DNA of 64,000 bases from Aggregatilineales bacterium (GCA_030834905.1 JAUQWZ010000021.1:186001-250000), one strand, 5' to 3'; positions 25,354 through 34,691 are shown, counted from the first letter of the stretch. The notes: generated from the sequence alone by a model not told the origin. Numbers and translations: made by a program.

Positions 25354-26112
25354 TTATTTGAGATAGTAAGCGGTGTATTCGCCATCTCTGGAGTAACCCA
25401 GTTTCTCAGCCAGTCCACACGACTCTTGGTTGGCAGCATCCCAATGAGGGGCAAGCTGACGCTCGAGACACCAGCGCAGAAGCTGGCAGGATAACGCGGT
25501 CGCTATGCCCTGCCGGTGATGATTGGGATTCACCACGATACTCACTTCAATCGCGCTGCTGCAGACCAGCGACGAATAGGCGCAGCCGATGATGGCATCA
25601 TCTTTCATCAGGCAGAAGCCGATGCCGCGCTGCACAAAGTCGTTCGCTGAGTCGAAGGCACCAATGTCGAGATAGGGACTGCCTGCGCCCGCCAGGGTAG
25701 TGTCTACCGGACGCACGTTAGGCGTGTTCGCATTGTCTGAAGCCAGTTTCCGCAGGTGCTCCAGAGAGAGGGACTCCGATGAATACCGCCAGCGCTTCAC
25801 GGGTATCAGGCGGTCGCCAAATGCACTTTGTGCCGCCTCTTGCCAGCCGTGTGAACCTGCCATGAGCAAGCGCCCGCCTGGGATTTGGCTGAGGAAATCG
25901 CATCCGGCATCGGTGGAGAAATCGCCTGCCAGATAGCAAAAGAACTGGGTCTGATCGATCATCCAGAATTGGGGATCCGCTGGTGAATCGACCCATGCCT
26001 GACCCATCTGATCCTCAACTGCGCAGGCTATTGAAATGTCCACAATCGGCACCTTGGCGAAGGCGCGCGCCAGGCGCAGGCGGTTTGGGCGCGTCAGCAA
26101 ATATGGAAACAT
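25354..26112 (-). CDS. GNAT acetyltransferase (PF12746-like)
   Basis: The 252-residue protein resembles the GNAT family with an N-terminal domain ending in a PVKRWRYSSESLSLEHLRKLA stretch (split: PVKRWRYSSE) and a C-terminal GNAT fold. The acetyl-CoA loop is visible as VNPNHHRQGIATALSCQLL, where R/Q-x-x-G-I-A matches the pyrophosphate loop. The substrate is not predictable. The start at 26112 is preferred over an upstream ATG that adds 30 unlikely residues. Confidence 0.72.
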   Translation of the reverse strand: MFPYLLTRPNRLRLARAFAKVPIVDISIACAVEDQMGQAWVDSPADPQFWMIDQTQFFCYLAGDFSTDAGCDFLSQIPGGRLLMAGSHGWQEAAQSAFGDRLIPVKRWRYSSESLSLEHLRKLASDNANTPNVRPVDTTLAGAGSPYLDIGAFDSANDFVQRGIGFCLMKDDAIIGCAYSSLVCSSAIEVSIVVNPNHHRQGIATALSCQLLRWCLERQLAPHWDAANQESCGLAEKLGYSRDGEYTAYYLK

Positions 26113-26276
26113 AATTATCCTCAGAAGTATCAAATACTCATAACAGGTTATAATAGTTGTCAAAATATTACAAGGGACTACCAAGTTGTCAGGATGGTTC
26201 ACAATGGTCAGGAGAAAAACGCGCGCTGCGCCCCTGTCACCAGTGCGTTCAATCTTTGTGATGTAAAAAACAAAAA

Positions 26277-26300
26277 GGGCGCAGCACGCCGCGCCCCTGC
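26277..26300. repeat. GTAGGGGCG-family palindrome
   Basis: Arms gggcgc and gcgccc around agcacgcc, with the family's cccctgca tail. It lies between the GNAT gene and serA. Confidence 0.65.
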
Positions 26301-26344
26301 AAACTCGATATCAACCGTTCAGAACCTCAAACCAGTCCCAATGG

Positions 26345-27325
26345 TTAATAGTCCTGCTTTTGCGAGAGGACGGCGGGGTTGACGACGTTGTTGTATTCGC
26401 CGTTCAGCAGCGCGTTGACCACCAGCTTCGCCGCGTCAACAGCGACGACGATCTGCGCGTCTTCGGTGCTGGCGGCAAGGTGCGGCGTGTGAACCACGCC
26501 CGGCAGCCCGATCAGCGGGTCATCGGCTGGCGGCGGCTCCTGCGCGAACACATCCAGTGCCGCGCCTGCTACGTGACCACTCTTGATCGCCTCAGCCAGA
26601 TCGGCTTCGTTGATCAGCGCGCCGCGCGCCGCATCGACGATGCGGACGCCGGGCTTCATGCTGGCGAGGCTGTCCCGGTTGATCATCTCGCGGGTTTCGT
26701 CGTTCAGCAGCGCGTGCAGGGTGATAAAGTCACTGCGCGCATACAGTTCGTCCAGCGATACCAGCTCGATGCCGAGATCAGCGGCAATATCCGCCGCGAT
26801 GTAGGGATCGTAGGCGATGACGGTCATCTCGAATGCCAGCGCCCGCTTTGCCACTGCCCGCCCGATGCGCCCCAGACCGACGACGCCGAGCGTCTTAGCG
26901 CGCAGTTCCACGCCCATAAAGGCTTTGCGGTCCCACCTGCCCGCGCTCAGTGTCGCGTGCGCCTGCGGAATCTGCCGGGCGAGCGCCAGCATCAAGCCAA
27001 AGGTGTGTTCGGCGGTTGAGATGGTATTGCCGTCGGGCGTGTTCATGACGACCACGCCGCGGGTGGTTGCTTCGGGAATATCGACGTTATCGACGCCCAC
27101 GCCCGCGCGGGCAATGACTTTGAGCTTCGCGGCGGCGGCGAGGACTTCGGCGTCGATCTTGTGGGCGCTGCGGATCACCAGCGCATCGGCGTCGCCGACG
27201 GCGGCGAGCAGGTCAGCCCGTGAGATCTGCCCGTTCGCGGCAAAGGTAATGCCATTGCCCGCCTGCCTGAGCACGTCAACAGCGGATGGATGAACGTTAT
27301 CCGGTACCAGAATATGATAGGTCAT
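26345..27325 (-). CDS. serA: D-3-phosphoglycerate dehydrogenase, short form
   Basis: First step of serine synthesis (3-phosphoglycerate to 3-phosphohydroxypyruvate, NAD-dependent). The 326-residue protein has the D-2-hydroxyacid dehydrogenase fold: VIRSAHKID and ARAGVGVDNVDI at the start, the NAD-binding GVVGLGRIGRAVA, and the catalytic Arg (DAARGALINE), Glu (DVFAQEPP) and His (TPHLAAST). It ends soon after, so the regulatory ASB and ACT domains of longer SerA are absent. Its start overlaps the stop of the aminotransferase upstream by four bases, and the pairing supports SerA over other hydroxyacid dehydrogenases. Confidence 0.88.
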   Translation of the reverse strand: MTYHILVPDNVHPSAVDVLRQAGNGITFAANGQISRADLLAAVGDADALVIRSAHKIDAEVLAAAAKLKVIARAGVGVDNVDIPEATTRGVVVMNTPDGNTISTAEHTFGLMLALARQIPQAHATLSAGRWDRKAFMGVELRAKTLGVVGLGRIGRAVAKRALAFEMTVIAYDPYIAADIAADLGIELVSLDELYARSDFITLHALLNDETREMINRDSLASMKPGVRIVDAARGALINEADLAEAIKSGHVAGAALDVFAQEPPPADDPLIGLPGVVHTPHLAASTEDAQIVVAVDAAKLVVNALLNGEYNNVVNPAVLSQKQDY

Positions 27326-28416
27326 TGGCTGTCCCCAACTAAGAATTCGTCCAAGCCTGAGAGGACTTCTTCAAGCGTCGAGACGGACATATCGCCCATG
27401 TGGGCAATACGGAACGTCTTACCCTTGATCTTGCCGTAGCCCTTGTCCATCGAGAAGCCCTTGCCGCCCATGAACTTCGCCATGTCATCGACGCTGAAGC
27501 CTTTGGTATTGGCGAGGGTGGTGACGGTTGGCGAGCGATAGCCATCCTGCGCGTACAGCGCCAGTCCCCGGTTGTGCGCCCAGGCGTGGGTGATGTCACG
27601 CATCTGAATATGCCGCGCCCAGCGGTTCTCCAGTCCTTCGGTCATCACGTCGTCAAGCTGGCGGTCTGCCGCGAACATCAGCGACACCGGCGGAGTGGAT
27701 GGCGTGTTGTTCTTCTGGAGCAGGGTATCGATTTCGATAAAGTCAAAATAGTAGCCCCGGTTGGTCACTTGTTTGGCGCGTTCCAGCACCCGGTCGCTGA
27801 CGGCGGCGAAGGCAAGTCCGGGCGGCAGCGCGAACGCTTTCTGCGACGACGTGAGCGCTACGTCAATGCCCCAGTCGTCGGTGCGCAGTTCGGCGCCGAG
27901 AAAGCCGCTGACCGTATCGACCAGGAACAGCGTATCTTCATACTGGCGCACCACCTCACCGATCTCGCGGATCGGGTGGGTGACGCCAGTGCTGGTTTCA
28001 TTATGGACGGCGCAGACGACGTCGTACTGTTCTTTTTGCAGGGCGGCTTGCACCATTTCGGCGGTGTGCGCTTCGCCCCAGGGAACTTCGATCACATCTA
28101 CTTCTTTACCGTTCAGGCGGCTGACATCCGCCCAGCGCTCGCTGAACGCGCCGCCAATAAGGTGCAGCGCCTTCCTGCCATCGCGGATGCAGTTGCGGGA
28201 TGCGCCTTCCCACAGTCCGGTGCCGGATGACCCCTGCACGAAAACGCGGTTCTGGGTCTTAAATGCCAGCCGCAGCTTAGTTTGCATGCGCGCGAACAAT
28301 TCGGCAAAGGCAGCCGAACGGTGTCCGATCATCCATTCCGCCTGCGCGTCGAGAATTTCCGGGCGCACTTCCACTGGACCGGGTAGCACTAATTTTTTGT
28401 GATTTTCTGTTCGCAT
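27322..28416 (-). CDS. Class V aminotransferase, probable phosphoserine/serine-glyoxylate type
   Basis: The 364-residue PLP enzyme has LVLPGPVEVRPEILDAQAEW at the N-terminus, VQGSSGTGLWEGASRN, LVDTVSGFLGAEL and the Schiff-base Lys in TSSQKAFALPPG. This is the class V subgroup of alanine-glyoxylate, serine-pyruvate and archaeal-type phosphoserine aminotransferases. Directly upstream of serA with an ATGA overlap, it most likely supplies the second step of serine synthesis. The ATG at 28416 is chosen because the upstream extension carries a Cys-rich stretch unlike the family. A promoter is visible about 40 nt upstream. Confidence 0.85.
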   Translation of the reverse strand: MRTENHKKLVLPGPVEVRPEILDAQAEWMIGHRSAAFAELFARMQTKLRLAFKTQNRVFVQGSSGTGLWEGASRNCIRDGRKALHLIGGAFSERWADVSRLNGKEVDVIEVPWGEAHTAEMVQAALQKEQYDVVCAVHNETSTGVTHPIREIGEVVRQYEDTLFLVDTVSGFLGAELRTDDWGIDVALTSSQKAFALPPGLAFAAVSDRVLERAKQVTNRGYYFDFIEIDTLLQKNNTPSTPPVSLMFAADRQLDDVMTEGLENRWARHIQMRDITHAWAHNRGLALYAQDGYRSPTVTTLANTKGFSVDDMAKFMGGKGFSMDKGYGKIKGKTFRIAHMGDMSVSTLEEVLSGLDEFLVGDSQ

Positions 28417-28455
28417 GTGGGATCCCAACACCTTGTGACAAACGGAGCAATACTT

Positions 28456-28485
28456 ATTGTAGCGCACAGGATTTTGAAAAAACAA
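28456..28485 (-). promoter_or_regulatory. Sigma70-type promoter of the serine operon
   Basis: Minus strand: -35 TTGTTT (28480-28485), 18-bp spacer, -10 TACAAT (28456-28461). Predicted start is about 32 nt before the aminotransferase ATG. Confidence 0.5.
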
Positions 28486-28557
28486 TCACCCCAGGGTAGG
28501 CAAATGTAATGAAAAAGTGCGTGGATTTGTTGGGGGATCAGTGAAAATCGTGGTTAG

Positions 28558-28599
28558 GTAGGGGCGATGCAGGGGCGACTCGCCGAGTCGCCCCTACGG
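28558..28599. repeat. GTAGGGGCG-family palindrome
   Basis: Perfect 11-bp arms ggggcgactcg (28572-28582) and cgagtcgcccc (28584-28594), preceded by a partial gtaggggcga (28558-28567). Intergenic, between the serine operon and the large secreted repeat protein. Confidence 0.8.
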
Positions 28600-28644
28600 A
28601 ATATATCTTCAAGGTTCACCACCCCATTGTGGTGAACGGCGGCT

Positions 28645-30981
28645 TTACCCCACCGCCTGCCACGCGCCTGGGCTGCTGGCGGGGGTGAGCAGCGCGACTC
28701 GCCCGTCGGGCAGCGTGACAACCAACGCATCTGCCGACGACTGGATCATCGCCAGATACGAGCCTTCGGGGGTCGTTGCCCAGCCTGCCAGTTCCTGGTT
28801 CGCCCCCCACAGCGCCGCGAAAGTGGGCGACGGCGCGAAGAAGCCCGACGGCGGCTCGGTTAAGCCGTCAAATGCGCCGGGCTGACCGACGATAACCGTA
28901 TTCCCAATCGTCAGGAAATAGACCTGATTGGTGACGCCCCGATAGATCATCAAGCCGTTCTCAAACTGCTGGACGATCACCTCAATTCGCTCGGCGGCGT
29001 TTGATGGACAGCCAGGCAGCGAGTCCACAAACCAGGCGTTCGGGCAGGTGGTCGTGTCTGCGCTCTGCGCTTCAGCCGTAGCTTCGCTGGTCGCCTCTGG
29101 CGGGATCACGGCAGATGCGCCGCGCCCGGCGATGGGGATGGTCAGCTCGCGCTGGTCGTATACGCGGCTGCTGTTCAGATCAATCAGCCGCACGCGCACC
29201 CGCACCTGAGCCACGTCAGCACCGGGGTCGCGAAGCTGGACGGCGCCGGTACCTGCTGAAGGCACAATCGGGTCAGGGCGTGGCAGCTCGGAATTGACGA
29301 AGCTGCCGTTCGGGAAGACCTGCTCAAAGACCAGATTGCTGAAGATCGGGCGCTGGGTGACTTCCCATGAGACAGGGATAATGACCGAGCCGCCGTTGAT
29401 CTGGCTGTTTTCAATCACCAGATTTGAAGGCGTGAATACGTTGAAGCGGCGCGGGCTTGGCGTGACGCTGCCTTCGCCGGTCAGCGGCACGATCAACTCG
29501 CGCTGCGCCAGCGTGGTCGGCGCGCTCAAAGTTGCCAGCCGCACGCGAATGACAATCTGGTTGACGTTTTCGGGCGGCAGCAGCGGCGCAACCGCGCCCA
29601 TCCCCGCCGACGGAACGTAAGGGTTGGGACGCGGCAGTTCGACATTATAAGCGCTGCCATCGGGGAAGACCTGCTCAAAATAGAGGTTGGTATCCGCCGG
29701 GCGCGGGCTGACGCTCCATGAAACCTGAATGCGCCCACCCGCCGAAATCTCCTGCCGCATGATGCCGGTAATGTTGGTGGACAGCGTCAGGTTGTAGCTC
29801 TGCGCCGTGACCGTCGGCGATGGCGTTGCTGTCGGCGGCGTGACGACCGGCAGCGTCACTTCCACGCGGTCATAGACGGTGCTGCTGTTGAGCGCGACCA
29901 GCGACAGGACGAAGCGGGCTGTTGTCGCGCCATTGCCCGGCGCTCGCGGGGCGATCAATCCCTGTCCTTCAGAGGCGACAATCGGATTCGAGCGCGGCAG
30001 TTCCACGTTGACGACGGTGCCGTTTGCCAGCACCTGCTCAAACACCAGATTGCTGTCGGCGGGGCGGTTCACCACCGACCAATGCACGACTACGCGGGCG
30101 GTGCCATCTGCCAGCGCGTTGGCGTTGAGTTCGGTCGCGTCGAGCGTGAAAGTGCGAATATCGGCGGCTGGCGCGGTGGTCGCGGTGGGCGTCGCGCCCG
30201 CGGGCAGCACCGGCAGCGCGATCTCGCGCAGGTCATAGACGCGCCCGTTCAGCAGGTCGAACAGGCTGACCCGCAGGCGGATCGACGTTTCGCCGCTGCC
30301 CGGAGAGACGGGCGCGGTCATGCCGTTGCCTGACGACGGTACAAATGGGTTATCGCGCGGTAGTTCGATGCTTTCGGTTGAGCCGTCGCCGAACACCTGC
30401 TCGAAGACCAGACTGGTGGTCGCCGGACGATTTGCCGTCGCCCACGATACTGGCACGCGCGCCGATCCGTTCGCCAGGTGATCTTCGTTAACGAACGTCG
30501 TCGTCGTGGTGAAGCTGGTAATCGAGGCGCGGTCGCCGACAGAGCCGGACGTGCCGCCGCTGACGATGGGCAGTCTTAGCTCCTGCTCGTCGAGGACGCT
30601 GCCGTTGAACAGGTTGATCATCCGCGCGCGCAGCACGATTTCAGCGGCATCGCCGCCGGGAAAAATTGGCGCGGCAAGCCCCTGCCCATTGGAGACGACC
30701 CACGGCAGCAGGCGCGGCAGTTCGACGTTGACCACGCCGCCGCCCGGCAGTATCTGCTCGAAGACCAGGTTGGCGGTCAGTGGACGATTTTCGGTTGTCC
30801 ACGAAACGGGCACGCGGGCAGTTCGGTTCGCCAGATCATCGTGGGCTACGCTGTTGGCGGTGGTGGCAAATGAGGTGATCGCCGCTGTGCCGGTGGCGGC
30901 GTCCTGCTGAAGCGATGGAGCAGCGCTCACCGAGGCTGCCAGCAGAATAAAGACAAGGCAGACAAGCAGCAACTTTCGCAT
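28645..30981 (-). CDS. Large secreted protein with five unrecognised ~115-residue repeats
   Basis: The 778-residue protein starts with a signal peptide (MRKLLLVCLVFILLAASVSA). It then has five tandem units of about 110-120 residues. Each unit contains V-P-V-S-W (or similar), N/R-RP, NLVFEQV, a Gly-rich turn, VELPR, a P-x-V-x-S-x-G stretch and a closing LNSSRVYDQRELTIP-like strand. Linkers are Pro/Thr-rich. The C-terminal 130 residues form a different domain beginning with CPNAWFVDSLPGCP, probably disulfide-bonded. The unit looks like an all-beta, immunoglobulin-like fold, but I cannot name it. Likely surface or envelope function. Confidence 0.72.
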   Translation of the reverse strand: MRKLLLVCLVFILLAASVSAAPSLQQDAATGTAAITSFATTANSVAHDDLANRTARVPVSWTTENRPLTANLVFEQILPGGGVVNVELPRLLPWVVSNGQGLAAPIFPGGDAAEIVLRARMINLFNGSVLDEQELRLPIVSGGTSGSVGDRASITSFTTTTTFVNEDHLANGSARVPVSWATANRPATTSLVFEQVFGDGSTESIELPRDNPFVPSSGNGMTAPVSPGSGETSIRLRVSLFDLLNGRVYDLREIALPVLPAGATPTATTAPAADIRTFTLDATELNANALADGTARVVVHWSVVNRPADSNLVFEQVLANGTVVNVELPRSNPIVASEGQGLIAPRAPGNGATTARFVLSLVALNSSTVYDRVEVTLPVVTPPTATPSPTVTAQSYNLTLSTNITGIMRQEISAGGRIQVSWSVSPRPADTNLYFEQVFPDGSAYNVELPRPNPYVPSAGMGAVAPLLPPENVNQIVIRVRLATLSAPTTLAQRELIVPLTGEGSVTPSPRRFNVFTPSNLVIENSQINGGSVIIPVSWEVTQRPIFSNLVFEQVFPNGSFVNSELPRPDPIVPSAGTGAVQLRDPGADVAQVRVRVRLIDLNSSRVYDQRELTIPIAGRGASAVIPPEATSEATAEAQSADTTTCPNAWFVDSLPGCPSNAAERIEVIVQQFENGLMIYRGVTNQVYFLTIGNTVIVGQPGAFDGLTEPPSGFFAPSPTFAALWGANQELAGWATTPEGSYLAMIQSSADALVVTLPDGRVALLTPASSPGAWQAVG

Positions 30982-31151
30982 AATTGTTCGTCCCTTCGAT
31001 GAGGCGGCGCATGGCACCTATCGCTATGGCACACGTAACAATAGTATTGTATGCGGTTTTAATAAATTACGCAGATTTTCCTGAGATGAGGTCACGCGGA
31101 CGCGGCTTCAGGAGGGGATACCGTGACTGCCAGACTGAGACATATTTCTTT

Positions 31152-31180
31152 CAGGGGCGCAGCGTGCCGCGCCCCTACAG
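31152..31180. repeat. GTAGGGGCG-family palindrome
   Basis: Arms ggggcgc (31154-31160) and gcgcccc (31169-31175), followed by tacag. Intergenic, just past the stop of the class III aminotransferase. Confidence 0.7.
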
Positions 31181-31188
31181 CCAGAATC

Positions 31189-32547
31189 CTATGAATTCGC
31201 CGCCGCGCCGCGCTTTGCTTCCACAGCGCGCACCGCCGCCGCGATAACGCTCATCCCCTCATCAAGCTGGTCGTCCGGCATGGTCAGCGGTGGTAGAAAA
31301 CGAATGCCGTTCGAGTGAAGCCCCGCCCGCATACAGATGACACCGCGCCTGAGCGCTTCCGTTGCCACCTGGAGCGTCTCATCGACCGCAGGCGTCTTTT
31401 TCTCCCGGTCGGTGACCAGTTCCATCACCAGCATCGATCCCAGCCCGCGCACGTCGCCTACCAGCGGCACTTCCTGCTGCAAATCAAGCAGATGCTGGCG
31501 AATACGCGCCCCAACCGCTTCCGCGCGCTGTAAAAATGCTGGCTGCCGGATCATCTCAATCGCTTCAATCGCCGCCACGCACGCCAGCGGGTTGCCGCTG
31601 TAAGTGCCGCCCAACCCGCCGGGATGCGGCGCGTCCATCATGTCTGCCCGTCCGGTGACGGCAGACAGCGGCATCCCCGCCGCCAGCGATTTCGCCGTGA
31701 CCAGCAGATCGGGCACGACGCCGTAATGCTCGACGGCGAACAGCCGCCCGGTGCGCCCAAAACCCGACTGGACTTCATCGGCGACCATCACGATGCCATG
31801 CTGCGTGCAAAGCTCGCGGATGCGCGCCATGAAACGCGGCGGTACAGGAATAAAGCCGCCTTCACCCAGCACCGGCTCGATGACAATCGCCGCCACTGCC
31901 TCAGGTTCGACATAGGCGACAAAGGCGTTCTCCAACCGGGCGACAGCGTCCTCGATGTACTCTTCCTCGCTGATGTCGATTGGACGGCGATAGAGATAGG
32001 GGAACGGCACGCGGTAAATCTCCGGCGCGAAGGGACCGAAGCCCTTCTTAAACAGGCTGTACTTGCTGGTCATCGCCAGGGTCAGGTTGGTGCGCCCGTG
32101 ATAAGCGCCCTCAAAGACGATGATGGCGGGGCGTTTGGTGTAGCTGCGGGCGATTTTGACCGCCGTCTCAATCGCTTCAGCGCCGCTGTTGAGCAGCACT
32201 GTCTTCTTCGGGAAGTCGCCCGGCGCGATTTCGTTGAGCAGTTCCGCCACCCGCACATACGGCTCGTAGGTGCCAACAATCGCGCACAGATGGATCAGCT
32301 TTTCCGCCTGGTCCTGAAGCGCCTGGACGACGTTGGGCGGACAGTGTCCAACGGCTAACGCGCCGATGCCGCCCGCGAAGTCGAGCAGCCTGTTGCCGTC
32401 TACGTCGGTCACGACCGCGCCATCGGCACGCTCGACCGCAATCGTGGTTGACTTGGACGCGCCGCGTGGGGTAGCTGCCTCGCGCCGGGCGACGAGCGCG
32501 CGGCTGTTGGGTCCCGGAATCTCGGTCTGTAAGTGGATGCTGGACAT
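31189..32547 (-). CDS. Class III PLP aminotransferase, GABA aminotransferase-like
   Basis: The 452-residue enzyme has the class III hallmarks: FAGGIGALAVGH, LLNSGAEAIETAVKIAR, FEGAYHGRTNLTLAMT, VIEPVLGEGGF, DEVQSGFGRTG (the PLP-binding Asp) and the Schiff-base Lys in TAKSLAAGMPLSAV. The closest named type is 4-aminobutyrate or 5-aminovalerate aminotransferase, but acetylornithine and other omega-amino acid enzymes share these motifs. The ATG at 32547 is preferred; the 63-residue upstream extension is basic, low-complexity and not family-like. No GABA-pathway partner (gabD) is nearby. Confidence 0.85.
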   Translation of the reverse strand: MSSIHLQTEIPGPNSRALVARREAATPRGASKSTTIAVERADGAVVTDVDGNRLLDFAGGIGALAVGHCPPNVVQALQDQAEKLIHLCAIVGTYEPYVRVAELLNEIAPGDFPKKTVLLNSGAEAIETAVKIARSYTKRPAIIVFEGAYHGRTNLTLAMTSKYSLFKKGFGPFAPEIYRVPFPYLYRRPIDISEEEYIEDAVARLENAFVAYVEPEAVAAIVIEPVLGEGGFIPVPPRFMARIRELCTQHGIVMVADEVQSGFGRTGRLFAVEHYGVVPDLLVTAKSLAAGMPLSAVTGRADMMDAPHPGGLGGTYSGNPLACVAAIEAIEMIRQPAFLQRAEAVGARIRQHLLDLQQEVPLVGDVRGLGSMLVMELVTDREKKTPAVDETLQVATEALRRGVICMRAGLHSNGIRFLPPLTMPDDQLDEGMSVIAAAVRAVEAKRGAAANS

Positions 32548-32756
32548 TTCGGCTCTCTTTAAGAATAGATATATAAATATCGACTCTACCCATCGCGGCA
32601 CATTACGGCAACCGGCGCGGGAGACGCTTTCATGCGAGCGCGCTTTTATCGCTTTTTTGCCGCTTTTTGCGGCACTTCTACAGCATTTTTCACCGCTTTC
32701 AGTACTATCATAATGGGGCACTATTGATGATGGCACCCATTACAGGAGGACTGAAG

Positions 32757-33800
32757 GTGAAGAAAGTATCACTGTTTGTTGTTTTTGGGCTGCTTTGCCT
32801 GATGCTGCTGCCGGGGATGCTGGCGGCGGCACAGTCGGGACTCGATTCCTCGCTTGAGTCCAATTACGGGGTTTACACAATTGAGGCGGGCTTCCTGCCC
32901 GATCCCTGGATATTCCCGATGTACAGCGGCGGCGATGTGGATGCGGGCAGGCAGAATCTCGGGGTCGGATGCAGCGGCAACGTGACCTCGCAGCCCGATC
33001 TGGTGATCGACTGGGCGACTGCATCCCAGAATCTGCACATCTTCTTTGTCGGGATGGACGACACGACCCTGATCGTGGAACTGCCCGACGGCAGCTATGC
33101 CTGCAACGATGATACCGTCGGCACCGATCCGAGCGTCAATATCTCCAATCCTGCTGGCGGCAACTACTCGATCTGGGTCGGGACGTTCGGGGCTGCCAAT
33201 GATTATGTTCCCGGCTATCTGATGGTCACTGAGTTTGAGGACTCGCTGCCGGGCAGTATCGTGACGAATCTGCCTAATTTCGTCACCGTCTATGAAGACT
33301 TTGGCATTGAGTCGCCCCCAAGTACCGGGGACGCCGCCACGCCATCGACGCCCAACACCTCGCAGGGCGGCGGCGCGCTGAACCCCGACGGTGCTGCGAC
33401 CTATGGCACGAGTACGCTTCAGACCGGCTTTTCGCCTGATCCGACCAGCGTCCAGATGAGCAGCGGCGGCAGCGTGGACGTGACGGCGCTGCAGGTCGGT
33501 AATGGATGCCGCGGCTTCACTGCCGATAACCCCGATTATCGTGTCGAGTGGTCTGGCGCGGGTGACCTGCTTCGCATCTTCTTCGTCAGCGCGGGCGATA
33601 CTACGCTGATCGTGCGCACGCCTTCGGGTGAATATGTCTGCAATGACGACTTTGGCGGCTTGAATCCGCTGGTCGATATTGTCGGTCCGGCGGCAGGATC
33701 GTATGAGGTCTGGGTGGGGACGTTTGGCGTGGATGAAGTGATTCCGGGTTCGCTCTACATCACCGGCAGCGACAGCAGTGACCCGGCTTCGGTGAGCTAG
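32757..33800 (+). CDS. Secreted protein with two PPC-like beta domains
   Basis: The GTG at 32757 follows an ideal caggagga site and starts a signal peptide (VKKVSLFVVFGLLCLMLLPG, ending MLAAAQ). The 347-residue protein then has two related halves of about 120 residues, separated by a Ser/Thr/Pro linker. Both halves repeat the pattern L-x-x-GF-x-PDP, G-G-x-V-D, L-x-IFFV, DTTLIV, Y-x-CNDD, and IWVGTFG. This resembles bacterial pre-peptidase C-terminal (PPC) domains, though here without any protease. It probably acts in the cell envelope or is released. Confidence 0.68.
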   Translation: MKKVSLFVVFGLLCLMLLPGMLAAAQSGLDSSLESNYGVYTIEAGFLPDPWIFPMYSGGDVDAGRQNLGVGCSGNVTSQPDLVIDWATASQNLHIFFVGMDDTTLIVELPDGSYACNDDTVGTDPSVNISNPAGGNYSIWVGTFGAANDYVPGYLMVTEFEDSLPGSIVTNLPNFVTVYEDFGIESPPSTGDAATPSTPNTSQGGGALNPDGAATYGTSTLQTGFSPDPTSVQMSSGGSVDVTALQVGNGCRGFTADNPDYRVEWSGAGDLLRIFFVSAGDTTLIVRTPSGEYVCNDDFGGLNPLVDIVGPAAGSYEVWVGTFGVDEVIPGSLYITGSDSSDPASVS

Positions 33801-33843
33801 GTTGTATTGACATTTGTACTCAGCCAACATGTCAACACAGCCT
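33801..33843. repeat. tnpB-associated repeat, shortened copy 3
   Basis: Starts one base after the upstream stop codon. It reads ggttgtattgacatttgtac (opposite strand to copies 1 and 2) and ends atgtcaacacagcc. Compared with the copies at 18063 and 18363 it lacks about 16-18 central bases. There is no tnpB or other transposon gene near it. Confidence 0.65.
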
Positions 33844-33856
33844 TGAAACAGTTGGC

Positions 33857-33884
33857 GTAGGGACACGACAGTGTCGTGTCCGCC
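33857..33884. repeat. GTAGGGACACGAC-family palindrome
   Basis: Arms ggacacgac (33861-33869) and gtcgtgtcc (33873-33881) with GTAG at the left end. It is the second intergenic palindrome family of this window, also found near 42720 and 57650-57722. Confidence 0.7.
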
Positions 33885-33890
33885 TAATGT

Positions 33891-33924
33891 CGTAGAGGCT
33901 CAGGAATCATCCTGAGCCTCTACG
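33891..33924. terminator. Bidirectional terminator-like inverted repeat
   Basis: Perfect 15-bp arms cgtagaggctcagga (33891-33905) and tcctgagcctctacg (33910-33924) around ATCA, between two convergent genes. There is no strong T-run, so rho-independent termination is only moderately supported. Confidence 0.55.
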
Positions 33925-33926
33925 AT

Positions 33927-34553
33927 TTAGAAGAACCCGCGGCGCTGGAAACGCTCCTCTTTCCAGGGATCGCCATCGTTATGATAGCCCGCCTGCTCCC
34001 AGAAACCGGGCTTATCGACCGGGCTGAATTCGAGCGCGCGCAGCCACTTGGCGCTTTTCCAGAAATAGCGCTTGGGCACAAACGTGCGCAGCGGAAAGCC
34101 GTGATCCGGCTCCAGGAACTCGCCATCGAACTTGTACGCCAGCAGCACGTCGTCGTCCAGCATGTCGTCCAGCGGCATGTTGGTGGTGTAGCCATACTCG
34201 CAGTGGGCGATGACGTACTTCGCTGTTGGCTTGACGCCGAACAGTTTGATGAAATCGCGGAAAAGCACGCCTTCCCAGTCGGTGTCGAACTTGCTCCAGC
34301 GTGTGACGCAGTGGATGTCGGTCTTGACCGTCGTGGTCGGGATCTGCTGAAATTCCTGCCACGTCCAGCGCTTGTCGTTCTCGACATCGCCAAAGACGCG
34401 CAAATCCCAGGTTGCCTCGTTGAATCCCGGCGTGGGACCATAATGCAGCACCGGGAATTTCTGTGTGAGCGATTGCCCCGGCGGCAGGCGTCCTTCCTTC
34501 TTGATACGCTCTTCTTCCTTGCGACGACCCATTAAATCGTCTATAACGCCCAT
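33927..34553 (-). CDS. Sulfite oxidase-like molybdopterin-dependent oxidoreductase
   Basis: The 208-residue protein matches the minimal sulfite-oxidase/YedY-type molybdopterin domain. Visible landmarks are [15 protein letters not shown], the Mo-coordinating Cys in [20 protein letters not shown] and a [20 protein letters not shown] stretch. There is no Tat signal and no dimerisation domain, so it is a short, apparently cytoplasmic form. Many short members of this family are unassigned oxidoreductases. The ATG at 34553 is preferred over one 14 codons upstream. Confidence 0.82.
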   Translation of the reverse strand: MGVIDDLMGRRKEEERIKKEGRLPPGQSLTQKFPVLHYGPTPGFNEATWDLRVFGDVENDKRWTWQEFQQIPTTTVKTDIHCVTRWSKFDTDWEGVLFRDFIKLFGVKPTAKYVIAHCEYGYTTNMPLDDMLDDDVLLAYKFDGEFLEPDHGFPLRTFVPKRYFWKSAKWLRALEFSPVDKPGFWEQAGYHNDGDPWKEERFQRRGFF

Positions 34554-34691
34554 CGCGATATCCTTATCCTGATCTGCTGTGTTTCGATTATACATCGGAG
34601 AAACGACACAAAAGCTACTTTAGAAAAATTCTCATCATTCGTCCAGAGTGTTTATACTGATATTTGACGACGTATCGAAATGACGAGGCGT

